Source of the DNA: Mesorhizobium sp. AR02
Lineage (GTDB): Bacteria; Pseudomonadota; Alphaproteobacteria; Rhizobiales; Rhizobiaceae
Assembly: GCF_024746835.1 (NCBI RefSeq)
Contig: NZ_CP080531.1
Coordinates: forward strand, 6,778,001 to 6,842,000
DNA length: 64,000 bases
Direction: 5' to 3'
The notes under the pieces are model-generated. The model searched no databases, was not told the DNA's origin, and saw only the letters and a list, made by a program, of their open reading frames with translations. Position 1 is the stretch's first letter, and every line of letters begins with the position of its first letter. Made by a program: the position numbers and the translations under genes. This document shows positions 40,925 through 50,054 of this stretch, in pieces.

Positions 40925-42586
40925 CTACAGTTTGGCCGGCATGTCGGCTTCGGCGTTGGCTGACGGCATGACCCGACAATTGTCCGGCCTCGGAACAGAC
41001 CTGCATATGGTGGCGCCAGTCAGTTCGTCGGCAGACTGCGGCCCGGTTGCCAGCCCGAATTTCAGTATCGCCTGCTGATAGAGCTGCCGTTTGGATGAGG
41101 AGAGCTGTATGGCGGCGAACAAGCCGGGTCCGATCGCCATCTCCTCGAGATACGCCTTGACCTTGTCCCCAGGCCCAACGGAACTCACGCTGAGGCGCAC
41201 GGCAGGCCCGATGAAGCGCCTGACGCCACCGGCAATCATGATCGGACAGGCCGAAGCACATTCGCCCTCGGATTCGATGGTGAGCCCGGTGTGGACACCG
41301 TCCTTGGCCAGGCAATCCGCCGAGGGATCGCAATCGACGAAATCCGTGTGGGCGACGACGACATCGAGCTTGCGTTCGCGGATCAGCCTGCCGGCGGCAA
41401 GCGCGCCCTCGACATCGCCTCCTTGCGAGTTGATGACGATCGGCAGCCGCCGGCCGGCGACGGCATCGAGTGCCTGGCGTAGTCTTTCCGGCGTCTGCGC
41501 GGTGATCGCGCCCTCCGCCGAGATCCATTCCGGACAGTCGGGATTGCAGAGCGGGTTGCTGCCGCGGACAAGCACGAAGCGCATGTCCGCCTCCTTCGGC
41601 GTCGTGGCCTCAGCCGGCGCAGCGGGAGCTGGTTTTGCCTGGGCGGTCGGGAGATTGGCCGGCATCGCCTCTTTATCAGCCGGTATCTCCCGGCAGTTCG
41701 CCGGCATCGGATTTGCCTTGCAAATGGTTCCGCCGGTGAAAAGCTCGACGGTGTCGAGGGAGGTGACGAGGTTCATGTGGAGCATATTGTCGAGAACCAG
41801 CTGATGGATTTCGCTGGCCGGCGTGTTCTTCATCGTGATGAACACGCCGGCGCCTATCCCCATCCCCTGCAAATAGGCCGAAAGCCTCTTCTCGACCGCC
41901 TTGCTCATTTCGTAGGTCTTGTAGCTGCCCGCGTTCTTGCGGCTGACGACCTTGGTGCTGATGATCTTCTTCTTGCCGTTCACGATCCGGTAGGTGGTCC
42001 GGTAAAGCAGCTTCTCGCGCTTATAGGTGGTGGTGACCTGGTGGACGCCGAGATAGGCGAAATCCCCGACAACCCGGCGGACACCGCCGGAAAACATCAG
42101 CGGGCAGGCGGAATTGCACATGGCGCCGCTGTCATAGGCCATGCCGAAATAGTCGGCGCCCTTGCCCTGGTTATCCCTGCAATTCTTCATCTCCGGCTCG
42201 CAGCCGGAAAACACCGTCGTGCCGACAGCGATGTCGAGCTTGTTCTTGCGGATCATCTGGCCAAGCGTCACCGCCGCATCGACATTGCCGCCGGGGGAAT
42301 TGACAACCACCGGCAATTGCCGGCCTTTGAGCGCCTTGAGCGTGCGCTTGAGCAGCGACGGTGTGCCCGCCTCGATTGTGCCTTCGGCCGATATCCATTC
42401 CGGACAGTTGGGCTCGCATCCCGGCGCATTGCTGCGCACGACGGCGAACCGCATCGAGGGGATCTCCAGCGACTGCTCCTGGGCCCGCGCCGCCGGAGCA
42501 AGCAGTACGATGGCAATCAACAGCGCAAGACCAGCCAGCGCCTGCGACCACCATGCATGCTCATCCAAACGGCTGTCCGGAACCAC
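40925..42586 (-). CDS. Exported protein with two tandem ClpP-fold domains (COG3904 type)
   Basis: About 553 aa. I start at the GTG at 42586 (GAGGGAG ten bases upstream); a TTG at 42610 is possible. A signal sequence ends near ARAQ. Two repeats of about 190 residues follow, each opening with RF.(L)VVRG/S..(P).C.P(N/D)CPEWISAEG and joined by an Ala/Pro linker (about 305-335). Repeat 1 has NSPGG (about 96), CNSACP with a ClpP-like Ser (about 159) and VHQ with His (about 182). Repeat 2 keeps NSQGG and CASACP but has LSVSS where the His should be. Eight cysteines per repeat suggest periplasmic disulphides. Protease-like fold is inference from motifs; substrate unknown. Confidence 0.8.
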   Translation of the reverse strand: MVPDSRLDEHAWWSQALAGLALLIAIVLLAPAARAQEQSLEIPSMRFAVVRSNAPGCEPNCPEWISAEGTIEAGTPSLLKRTLKALKGRQLPVVVNSPGGNVDAAVTLGQMIRKNKLDIAVGTTVFSGCEPEMKNCRDNQGKGADYFGMAYDSGAMCNSACPLMFSGGVRRVVGDFAYLGVHQVTTTYKREKLLYRTTYRIVNGKKKIISTKVVSRKNAGSYKTYEMSKAVEKRLSAYLQGMGIGAGVFITMKNTPASEIHQLVLDNMLHMNLVTSLDTVELFTGGTICKANPMPANCREIPADKEAMPANLPTAQAKPAPAAPAEATTPKEADMRFVLVRGSNPLCNPDCPEWISAEGAITAQTPERLRQALDAVAGRRLPIVINSQGGDVEGALAAGRLIRERKLDVVVAHTDFVDCDPSADCLAKDGVHTGLTIESEGECASACPIMIAGGVRRFIGPAVRLSVSSVGPGDKVKAYLEEMAIGPGLFAAIQLSSSKRQLYQQAILKFGLATGPQSADELTGATICRSVPRPDNCRVMPSANAEADMPAKL

Positions 42587-42733
42587 TGCGGCAAAGCTCC
42601 CTCGGTGCAACCTATACTAGACAAGGTCCGAGAGCTTGCAACAGGGTTCGACTTAGCTGACACGCGGTGTAGCTGGGGTGAAAGAGCAAAAAAGCAGCCT
42701 GAGAGCCGCTTAGTCGTTTGTCGCCGAGGATGG

Positions 42734-43045
42734 CTATTGAGGTATTGAAACGGGTGTCTGGCCTTTGGCTTTTTTGGGAGCCAGGGCGCAGTCATGATTC
42801 GCTCCCGTGCCAGGCGCATTCTCGAAAGTGCACCGCGTTTCCGGCGGTATCCCGCAGACCTTGTCCAGGGCTTTGAACCCTACACACTTGCCGTCGGGCC
42901 CGCGATAACCAGGCCCTCCCTTGCAACCGCACCCCTTGCAGGCCGGGCGTTCGGGGCAATCGGTTCCGAACGCCGGATTTTGAAAGGCCAGCGCCATCAT
43001 CAACAGAACCAGCAGGGCTATGACTTGGCGCGTTCCGGCCTCCAA
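42734..43045 (-). CDS. Small cysteine-rich secreted protein
   Basis: 103 aa, start TTG at 43045, two bases after the stop of the preceding gene; the ribosome-binding site is poor, so the start is uncertain. Signal peptide (QVIALLVLLMMALAFQNPAFG), then a mature part with seven to eight cysteines in the pattern C-P-x-RPAC-KGC-GC-K, C-VGF, VC-G, RC-T, DC-A. No named family recognised. It sits between the two tandem ClpP-fold genes, with which it is probably cotranscribed. Confidence 0.6.
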   Translation of the reverse strand: MEAGTRQVIALLVLLMMALAFQNPAFGTDCPERPACKGCGCKGGPGYRGPDGKCVGFKALDKVCGIPPETRCTFENAPGTGANHDCALAPKKAKGQTPVSIPQ

Positions 43046-43047
43046 CG

Positions 43048-43563
43048 CTAAAGTTTGGGCGGCGTCTTTGCCTCGGCATCAGCCGATGACAGAGCCCGGC
43101 AATTGTCCGGTTTTGGCGCCGATTTGCAAATGGTGGGGCCTGTCAGCACGTCCACCGATTGCGGCCCGGTGATCAATCCAACCGTCAGCATCAGCTCGGG
43201 TTCAAGCTGGCGCTCGACCGATCGCTGCTCGAGCGCCGCGAACAGACCGGGATCGATCGCCATCTCTTCCAGGTAGGCTTTGACTATCCGCTTCTGCCCC
43301 ATTGCGTACATGCTGAGCCGGGCCTCGGGATCGACCAGCCGCCTGACGCCGCCGGTAAGCACGAGCGCGCAGGCTGAATCGCACTCCACTCCAAAATCGC
43401 TGATCAGCCCGACATAGACGCCGTTGTCGGCCAAGCAAGCTCCCCCTACCGGATCGCAGCCCGTGATATTGGTGCGGGCGACCGCGACGTCGAGCCTCCG
43501 TTCCCGGATGAGCCGACCGACCATCAAAGCGCTGAACAGGTCGCCTCCCCGTGAGCTGATCAC
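43048..43563 (-). pseudogene. Detached second domain of the frameshifted tandem ClpP-fold gene
   Basis: 171 codons matching repeat 2 of the 40925-42586 protein from its SQGG strand to the C-terminus: SSRGGDLFSALMVGRLIRER, GCDPVGGAC, CDSACALVLTGGVRR, LSMYAMG (again no His) and TICKSAPKPDNC. It is in the -1 frame relative to the upstream frame, whose TGA overlaps a GTG here (GTGA). Restoring one base at about 43563-43575 would join them into one protein of about 620 aa. Alternatives: re-initiation at the overlapping GTG, or a sequencing error. Confidence 0.7.
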
Positions 43564-44912
43564 AACGGGCGCCGCGTTTTGCCAAGCATGGCGAGCAACT
43601 GGCTAAGCCTCTGCGGGGCCTGTGGCGTGATCGCGCCTTCGGCCGAGATCCATTCCGGGCAGTCGGGATTGCAGAGCGCGTCGCTGCCACGAACAACCAC
43701 GAAGCGCATCTCCGGCGCCCCATTTCCTGGCGCTGCCCAGAACGGCTTGGGGGGCGGAGCCTTGGCAGGTTGGGTTGGTGCTGCGTTGGCAGGTTGGGTT
43801 GGTGCCACCTTGGCAGGTTGGGTTGGTGCTGCCTTGGCAGGCTGCGAAAGTGAGACTTGAGCCGGTTGAGAGGGGGCGGGCTTGGCCTCTATCGCCGCCA
43901 CGTCGGCCGGCTTGGCGTTCGCAGGGATTTCCCTGCAGTTCGCCGGCGCAGGACTTCGCCGGCACATGCCTGCCCATATAAGCAGGTCGACAGTGCCCTT
44001 GCTGGTGACCAACTTCATCGTCGTCATGTCGTCGAGGGCGACCTGGCGGATGTCACCCGCGGGCGTGGCTTTCATGATGTCGAGAATACCTTGCCCCACT
44101 CCCATTTCCCTGAGATAGGCCGACAGCTTCCTCTCAACCGCCTTGCTCATCTCGTAGGTCTTGTAGGTGCCGACGTTCGTACGGCTGACGATCTTGCTGC
44201 TGACAATCTTCTTCCTGCCACGCACAATTCTGTACGTGGTACGGTAATAGACCTGTTGGCGTTGGAATGTCGTGGTGATCTGGTGGACGCCCAGATAAGC
44301 CCATCGCCCGACCAGGCGTTGGACACCTCCGGCAAACATCAGCGGACAGGCGGAATTACACATGGCACCGCCGTCGGACGCGACGCCGAAGTAGGTGGCG
44401 CCCTTGCCATCGTTGGCCCGACAATCGCCCATTCCCGGCTGACAGCCGGAGAATTTGGTGGCTCCGACGGCTACATCGAGTTTGTTCTTGCGGATTATGC
44501 GGCCGAGCTGGAGCGCGGCGTCGACATTGCCGCCGGGAGAATTGACGATGATGGGTAGGTGGCGGCGACCGAGCGTCTTCAATATCTGCCTGAGTTTGGC
44601 CGGCGTGCCGGCCTCGATGGCGCCTTCAGCGGAAATCCATTCCGGACAGTTTGGCTCGCAGCCAGCCGCGTTGCTGCGGACGACGGCAAATTGCATCTCC
44701 GGGAAACTATCGGACAGAAGGTGCTGAAGGTACCACTTGTCAGGATTCCATGTTCTTGGGTCGGAGGGGTCAGCAGCCCTCGTGGCGGAGGCAGCTATTG
44801 CCATAGCGATCACCAGCGCCAGGTGGACCAACCAACGCCGCGAGCCTGTTGTACTTTTTGAACGATGCCCCAGAACCACGGTTGGCAAATGCCCTCCACC
44901 AACGCAACTCAT
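43560..44912 (-). CDS. Tandem ClpP-fold exported protein, first domain (gene interrupted by a frameshift)
   Basis: 450 aa: signal peptide (WLVHLALVIAMAIAASATRA), a full first repeat with NSPGG, CNSACP and VHQ, an expanded Pro/Ala/Gln linker, and only the first strand of repeat 2 (MRFVVVRGSDALCNPDCPEW onward) before a premature TGA. Closely related to the protein at 40925-42586 over its whole length, so the two are tandem duplicates. The intact first domain could still be made and exported. Confidence 0.75.
   Translation of the reverse strand: MSCVGGGHLPTVVLGHRSKSTTGSRRWLVHLALVIAMAIAASATRAADPSDPRTWNPDKWYLQHLLSDSFPEMQFAVVRSNAAGCEPNCPEWISAEGAIEAGTPAKLRQILKTLGRRHLPIIVNSPGGNVDAALQLGRIIRKNKLDVAVGATKFSGCQPGMGDCRANDGKGATYFGVASDGGAMCNSACPLMFAGGVQRLVGRWAYLGVHQITTTFQRQQVYYRTTYRIVRGRKKIVSSKIVSRTNVGTYKTYEMSKAVERKLSAYLREMGVGQGILDIMKATPAGDIRQVALDDMTTMKLVTSKGTVDLLIWAGMCRRSPAPANCREIPANAKPADVAAIEAKPAPSQPAQVSLSQPAKAAPTQPAKVAPTQPANAAPTQPAKAPPPKPFWAAPGNGAPEMRFVVVRGSDALCNPDCPEWISAEGAITPQAPQRLSQLLAMLGKTRRPL
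43762..43846. repeat. 24-bp tandem repeat coding for the interdomain linker
   Basis: Three copies (43762, 43786, 43810) and a partial fourth of TTGGCAGGTTGGGTTGGTGC plus four bases, coding on the minus strand for APTQPAKA-like octapeptides. Absent from the paralogue linker. Confidence 0.9.
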
Positions 44913-44973
44913 AATAGTTACGGCGGGAATTCGTGCAACAACTTAAACGGCAGCAATACTTGTTCAACGGAGC

Positions 44974-45009
44974 TTAAAAAACAAAGGGCGGTCCGAAGAC
45001 CGCCCTTTT
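44974..45009 (-). terminator. Rho-independent terminator of tuf2
   Basis: Minus strand: GGGCGGTC-TTCG-GACCGCCC followed by TTTGTTTTTT, 30 bases past the tuf2 stop. Confidence 0.92.
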
Positions 45010-45038
45010 CTTCTCGATCCGGCTAGTGCCGGTCTCGA

Positions 45039-46214
<1,176 letters not shown>

Positions 46215-46507
46215 AGTCTCTTTCCTTGGACGGCCTTGACCTTCAGTTCAGTCGAATGCGGGGCGATTAGCGACAAAGGCCAAAAAACACAAGCGTCTTT
46301 TGGCCGGGTGCCGTCTCACTCAGTCCGAACCTGGGATCCGATTGCGGGGATGTGGCGCTGATATAGGAAGGCGATGCGTGAAATGAAATGGGTGACAGGC
46401 CGATCGCTCAAGGTCTGCGTCAAGTGCTCTTGCCCGCCAATCCTGTCTGGTTCACGGCCAGTTGATGGCCCATTGCGGCGGCCATTGAGGTCTGATCTCC
46501 TGACCCC

Positions 46508-47395
46508 ATGCATTTCATCCCTGCCTCGATCCGCGGCCCGCTGTTCATGATCGTCTCGACCGGGTCGTACCTGGTCAACGATACGATGATGAAACTCGCA
46601 ACCGCAGGGCTGCCATCCTACGAAGTGCTGTTCCTGCGCGGTGTCGCGGCAACGCTCTGGGGCTTCCCGCTGCTGTTCCTGCTCGGCTACGGCAAACAGA
46701 TCCCGCTGATCTTCGACAAACGCGTGCTGCGCCGGAACCTGCTCGAGCTGGCGGCGATCCTTTGTTACGTCGTGGCGCTCGCCAACATGCAGATCGCGGA
46801 TTCGACAGCGCTCGGACAAATCACGCCGCTGCTGATGCTGGTCGGCTCCTCGATGCTGTTTGGCGAGCGTATCGGCGGCCAGCGCATGGCGCTGATCGGG
46901 CTCGGCTTCATCGGTGCGCTGATGGTGGCACAACCGACCATGCAAGGCATTTCCGTTTACGCGCTGCTGGCGCTCGGCAATGCCGGGCTGTCAGCCGCGC
47001 GCGACCTTGCCGGCAGGCGTGTCCCAGCAGAAGTGCCGGGGATGATCGTGGCGATTTCCGCCGTCGTGGTGGTGCTGATCGGCGCGGGTGCGGCGCATCT
47101 GGCGTCAGAGCGCTGGGTCATGCCCGAGGCACGCCACCTGCTGCTGATGGCCGGCGCCGGGTTTTTCCTGATCTTCGGCCACTTCTTCATCTTCATGGCC
47201 TATCGCGTCGGGCCGACCAGCGCGGTCGCGCCATTCTATTACTGCTTCACCGTCTGGGCGGTCATTTCTGGCCTGCTGGTGTTCGGCCAGTTCCCCAACA
47301 CGCTGGCAGTCTGCGGCATCCTGCTGGTGGTGGGCAGCGGGCTGACGATCGTGTCGCTGGATCAGCGCAAGCGCAGGCTGACCGTGGTCGCGTAG
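46508..47395 (+). CDS. EamA/DMT-family membrane transporter
   Basis: 295 aa, inner membrane, about ten hydrophobic segments in two EamA halves (residues 10-140 and 150-285). N-terminal half contains RGVAATLWGFPLLF, then TALGQITPLLMLVGSSMLFGERIG, the usual EamA helix 3-5 pattern. Likely metabolite exporter; substrate unknown. Divergent from tuf2 with a 293-bp spacer in which I recognise only a CTATAT-like -10 for tuf2 (near 46360). Confidence 0.9.
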   Translation: MHFIPASIRGPLFMIVSTGSYLVNDTMMKLATAGLPSYEVLFLRGVAATLWGFPLLFLLGYGKQIPLIFDKRVLRRNLLELAAILCYVVALANMQIADSTALGQITPLLMLVGSSMLFGERIGGQRMALIGLGFIGALMVAQPTMQGISVYALLALGNAGLSAARDLAGRRVPAEVPGMIVAISAVVVVLIGAGAAHLASERWVMPEARHLLLMAGAGFFLIFGHFFIFMAYRVGPTSAVAPFYYCFTVWAVISGLLVFGQFPNTLAVCGILLVVGSGLTIVSLDQRKRRLTVVA

Positions 47396-47488
47396 CACCG
47401 GCACCTGAGCGTCTGTTTCTGCTGTTGCCGGGGCCAGATCGATCGTCTATTCGGCGAAGAGATGATCAATCAGCCAAGGGCGTTTCCC

Positions 47489-47626
47489 ATGACCGATTTT
47501 GACCAGAACAAGAACTCCGACGCCGAGCACAAGGCCGCCATTCGCAAGTCGCTGGTCGGCTGGGCGGTGTTCATCGCTGGAACGCTGATCTTCTTCGCCG
47601 CGGCCGACGCAGTGTTGATGCCATAG
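47489..47626 (+). CDS. Small single-span membrane protein
   Basis: 45 aa, MTDFDQNKNSDAEHKAAIRK followed by one hydrophobic segment (about 22-38). AAGGG lies 8 bases before the ATG; an in-frame ATG at 47462 is possible. Not recognised; seen by direct reading. Confidence 0.6.
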   Translation: MTDFDQNKNSDAEHKAAIRKSLVGWAVFIAGTLIFFAAADAVLMP

Positions 47627-47687
47627 GCAAGCCCGAAGCCGGTCTTGCCTCAGCAAAAATTCCAAACTTCAGATGATCGGCCGGCGC

Positions 47688-47945
47688 CTAAAGCGTCCGG
47701 CGTCCGCTGAACTGGTGGTAGGCCCACAGCACAACCACCGCACCAACCACCGCGACGATCAGGCTAGAGATGTTGAGACCGGTGACGCCCACACCAAAGA
47801 TCTGGCTGCAGATCACGCCGCCGACAATGGCGCCGACGATGCCGAGCACGATATCCATGAGCAGGCCCTGGCCGGTCTTGTTGACGATCTTGCTGCCCAG
47901 GAAGCCGGCAATGGCGCCGAGAATGATCCAGCTGATGATACCCAT
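47688..47945 (-). CDS. GlsB/YeaQ/YmgE-family stress-response membrane protein
   Basis: 85 aa with three hydrophobic segments and the family pattern GIISWIILGAIAGFLGSKIV at the start, LMDIVLGIVGAIVGG in the middle. GAGG lies 8 bases before the ATG. Inner membrane; molecular role unknown. Confidence 0.92.
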   Translation of the reverse strand: MGIISWIILGAIAGFLGSKIVNKTGQGLLMDIVLGIVGAIVGGVICSQIFGVGVTGLNISSLIVAVVGAVVVLWAYHQFSGRRTL

Positions 47946-48075
47946 TTTTTCCTCTCCATCCCCCGCCGACCCGACATTTTCATATGATTGTCAAAACCTC
48001 AAGCCAGCTTGAAATTCCGCCCGGATGCGCCATTGTCAGAGATGGGCAGGGCTTGGTTGAGATGGAGGATCCACT

Positions 48076-48525
48076 ATGGGACTTTTTGACAACGCCGTTC
48101 CCGGCGGCAACATCACCAAACCGCTGATGATCGCGCTCGGCGCGCTGCTGGTCGGAAAGATGCTGAGCGGCAGAAGTGCCGAACAGCCGGATCAGCCTCA
48201 AGCGCCCGCGCCGGTCGAACCCACCGCCAGTGACGGCGGCCTGCTGGGCGGACTGGGCGGCCTGCTCGACAAGCTCAAGGATGCCGGCCACGGCAATGTC
48301 GCCGATTCCTGGGTCGGCACCGGGCAGAACCAGTCGATCAACGCCAACGATCTCGGCGCCGCGCTCGGGCCGCAGGTCATCCGCGAGATCGCTCAACGGA
48401 CCGGGCTGGACGAGCAGGAACTGCTCAAGCAGTTGTCCACCGCCTTGCCGGGCATCGTGGATAAGCTGACCCCGAACGGCCAGGTACCACAGCAGCACCA
48501 GGTGGCTTCGGCGTTCAACAGCTGA
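48076..48525 (+). CDS. YidB-family (DUF937) protein
   Basis: 149 aa, cytoplasmic. A helical N-terminus with a Gly/Leu-rich stretch (GGLLGGLGGLLDKLKDAG near 54-71) and the DUF937 core (NVADSWVGTGQNQSI, then LGPQVIREIAQRTGLDEQELLKQLS). Role unknown. Confidence 0.9.
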   Translation: MGLFDNAVPGGNITKPLMIALGALLVGKMLSGRSAEQPDQPQAPAPVEPTASDGGLLGGLGGLLDKLKDAGHGNVADSWVGTGQNQSINANDLGAALGPQVIREIAQRTGLDEQELLKQLSTALPGIVDKLTPNGQVPQQHQVASAFNS

Positions 48526-48601
48526 GGCGCCGCGCCTTGATGCCATGAAGCGCTGCGCGCACGGTCGCGCAGCGTCTAGGCTTGCCGACGGTGGGTGAGA
48601 A

Positions 48602-48638
48602 TCTGGAGCGGGTAGCGAACCCGCATATTCAGCTTGGA
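48602..48638 (-). repeat. Partial copy of the tRNA-Gly 3' half (candidate attachment-site remnant)
   Basis: Matches 51187-51231 from the flank and CCA end through acceptor, T-arm and into the anticodon stem, in the same orientation, with one seven-base deletion in the T-arm region (GGAATCG missing). It cannot form a tRNA. Together with the intact gene it brackets 2.6 kb of accessory DNA. Confidence 0.85.
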
Positions 48639-48784
48639 TGTGCTCGCACCGGCGCTGCCGCGACAGCACCAACGAGGTCGACCACATGGTAAGCGTGGGC
48701 GCCGACCCTCATTTTCGGCTGTGGCCGAACCTGCGCCCGCTCTGCAAACCGCACGACGGTGGGCGTGCCGCCGGTGAGCACGGC
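48638..48784 (+). pseudogene. HNH endonuclease remnant
   Basis: Reading from 48638 gives CSHRRCRDSTNEVDH and then LWPNLRPLCKPHDGG, the C..C / EVDH / NLRPLC pattern of phage-type HNH nucleases; the last His-containing motif is damaged and the N-terminus is missing, being replaced directly by the tRNA fragment. Confidence 0.6.
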
Positions 48785-48800
48785 GTTGCGCACAGTTCCC

Positions 48801-49676
48801 TTACCAGGGGATCGTTAAGGGTAGGCTCTGTTGAGTATCATATTCATCGATAGCAGCTGCTAGGTCTGCGACCATCTGCATGAAAACTTCCGCCAAGTCG
48901 GTTAGATAGCCTATCGTGATACCTTCCAATACGTTGCCAGTCGCGTCGCGCCCGTTTCGATGGACGCAATGATGGCGGTTCTGAACAGAGACAAGTATCC
49001 GGTCACGCTTCACCTTATCCGACGGCAATAGATGGTGGCCAATTGCCTTGAGAATTATTGCATGAAGAAACTCAAAGCGGTGGAATTGCGTCTGCCTGAG
49101 CTGCGCTATGACCGTGGCACGAACGAATCCCGGCTCTGAGGCCTTTATCAACGATACGTTCTGCTTTTTGAGCTCAGGGTGCTTTTCAACTATCGCGGCG
49201 GCGACAATCGCATATTCGGATGCGAGCTTGATGACAGCGTCCGATAGATAGGCTTCAAGGATGGAGAAGAGTTGGACGAGCAACATTCGGTTGATACCGG
49301 CTGTTCCGGTCGTCCGGTTCCCCATTCGTAGGAGGTTGAACCACTCGCCGATTGCAGCATCGAATATCTCTCTGGGATGAGGCTCCGGTTCCAAATCACC
49401 AAGCCAATCATCGTATGAGTAGTCCGGTGGTTCGATCTCGACTTTGGTTGAGGGGTCGTCGGTAAGGTAGGCTTCCCAGCCAGTAAGATGAGCCGTAACA
49501 GTTATAGGAATTTCGGATCCACAGGTTTTACATTCGATCTCGACTTCGCTGCTGACAATGGCGTCTGAAGTTGTTTCCGCAGTTAGGTCCGCCGACGGAA
49601 CTTCGTCAAGCCACCCCTCCGCTGGCATTTTGCAGCTAGGGCATTTCACTGTTACGTGGAAATCGCCTTGAGCCAT
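48801..49676 (-). CDS. Orphan protein with N-terminal zinc ribbon and HEPN-like C-terminus
   Basis: 291 aa, cytoplasmic. I start at the ATG at 49676 with AAGG 8 bases upstream. Cys12/15 (CPSC) and Cys49/52 (CKTC) form a two-CxxC zinc ribbon. The C-terminal half is helical: LVQLFSILEAYLSDAVI (about 133-149) and NRHHCVHRNG (233-242), which contains R-x4-H (Arg234, His239) as in HEPN ribonuclease domains. Codon use and base composition look lower in GC than the neighbours. A toxin or defence role is inference; no partner antitoxin is obvious. Confidence 0.65.
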   Translation of the reverse strand: MAQGDFHVTVKCPSCKMPAEGWLDEVPSADLTAETTSDAIVSSEVEIECKTCGSEIPITVTAHLTGWEAYLTDDPSTKVEIEPPDYSYDDWLGDLEPEPHPREIFDAAIGEWFNLLRMGNRTTGTAGINRMLLVQLFSILEAYLSDAVIKLASEYAIVAAAIVEKHPELKKQNVSLIKASEPGFVRATVIAQLRQTQFHRFEFLHAIILKAIGHHLLPSDKVKRDRILVSVQNRHHCVHRNGRDATGNVLEGITIGYLTDLAEVFMQMVADLAAAIDEYDTQQSLPLTIPW

Positions 49677-50054
49677 TGCCCAACCTTTTCTCACATCCTC
49701 TGAGTCATCGTCGGCTCAAGAGCCTAAAGCGTTAGCGGCACTATTTGTATCCGCACTGGCTCACGGTTGAAGGCTACCCCTCGAGGAAAGTTAAGCCAAT
49801 GGCTGCCTCCTATCGCGACCGCGGCAACAGGAAATAGTGCGGCCGGATCGTTGCCAATACCTCACCAATGCCCGCTTAGGCAGGTGGTGCTGAAGCGCCA
49901 CGCTGCCAAGGATCGGCTGCTCATGGCATCAGAATCAACTGGCCGACCCGATCAATGCGTCGTGTCACGTCAGGAAATACGCCAAGTCACATGCACAGAC
50001 GAATATCAGGCGGCGTGTCAAGCGCCGCCAAGACGCACGCCAGCGTTCAGAGTC
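49677..50054. other. Spacer between the two island genes
   Basis: 378 bp. A GGCGGC/GCCGCC hairpin at 50009-50029 lies just past the stop of the 50055 gene on the minus strand and may slow or end transcription, though no U-run follows. A plus-strand open frame here looks non-coding. Confidence 0.4.

Noticed and set aside
43560..43575. Programmed -1 ribosomal frameshift joining the two halves of the tandem ClpP-fold gene
   Set aside because: No slippery heptamer of the X XXY YYZ type in the right frame (the sequence reads GGC AAA ACG) and no clear downstream pseudoknot; a mutation or re-initiation explains it better.
46316..46507. Additional gene between tuf2 and the transporter
   Set aside because: The minus-strand open frame here mirrors the start of the transporter gene and carries a low-complexity Gln/Arg-rich sequence.
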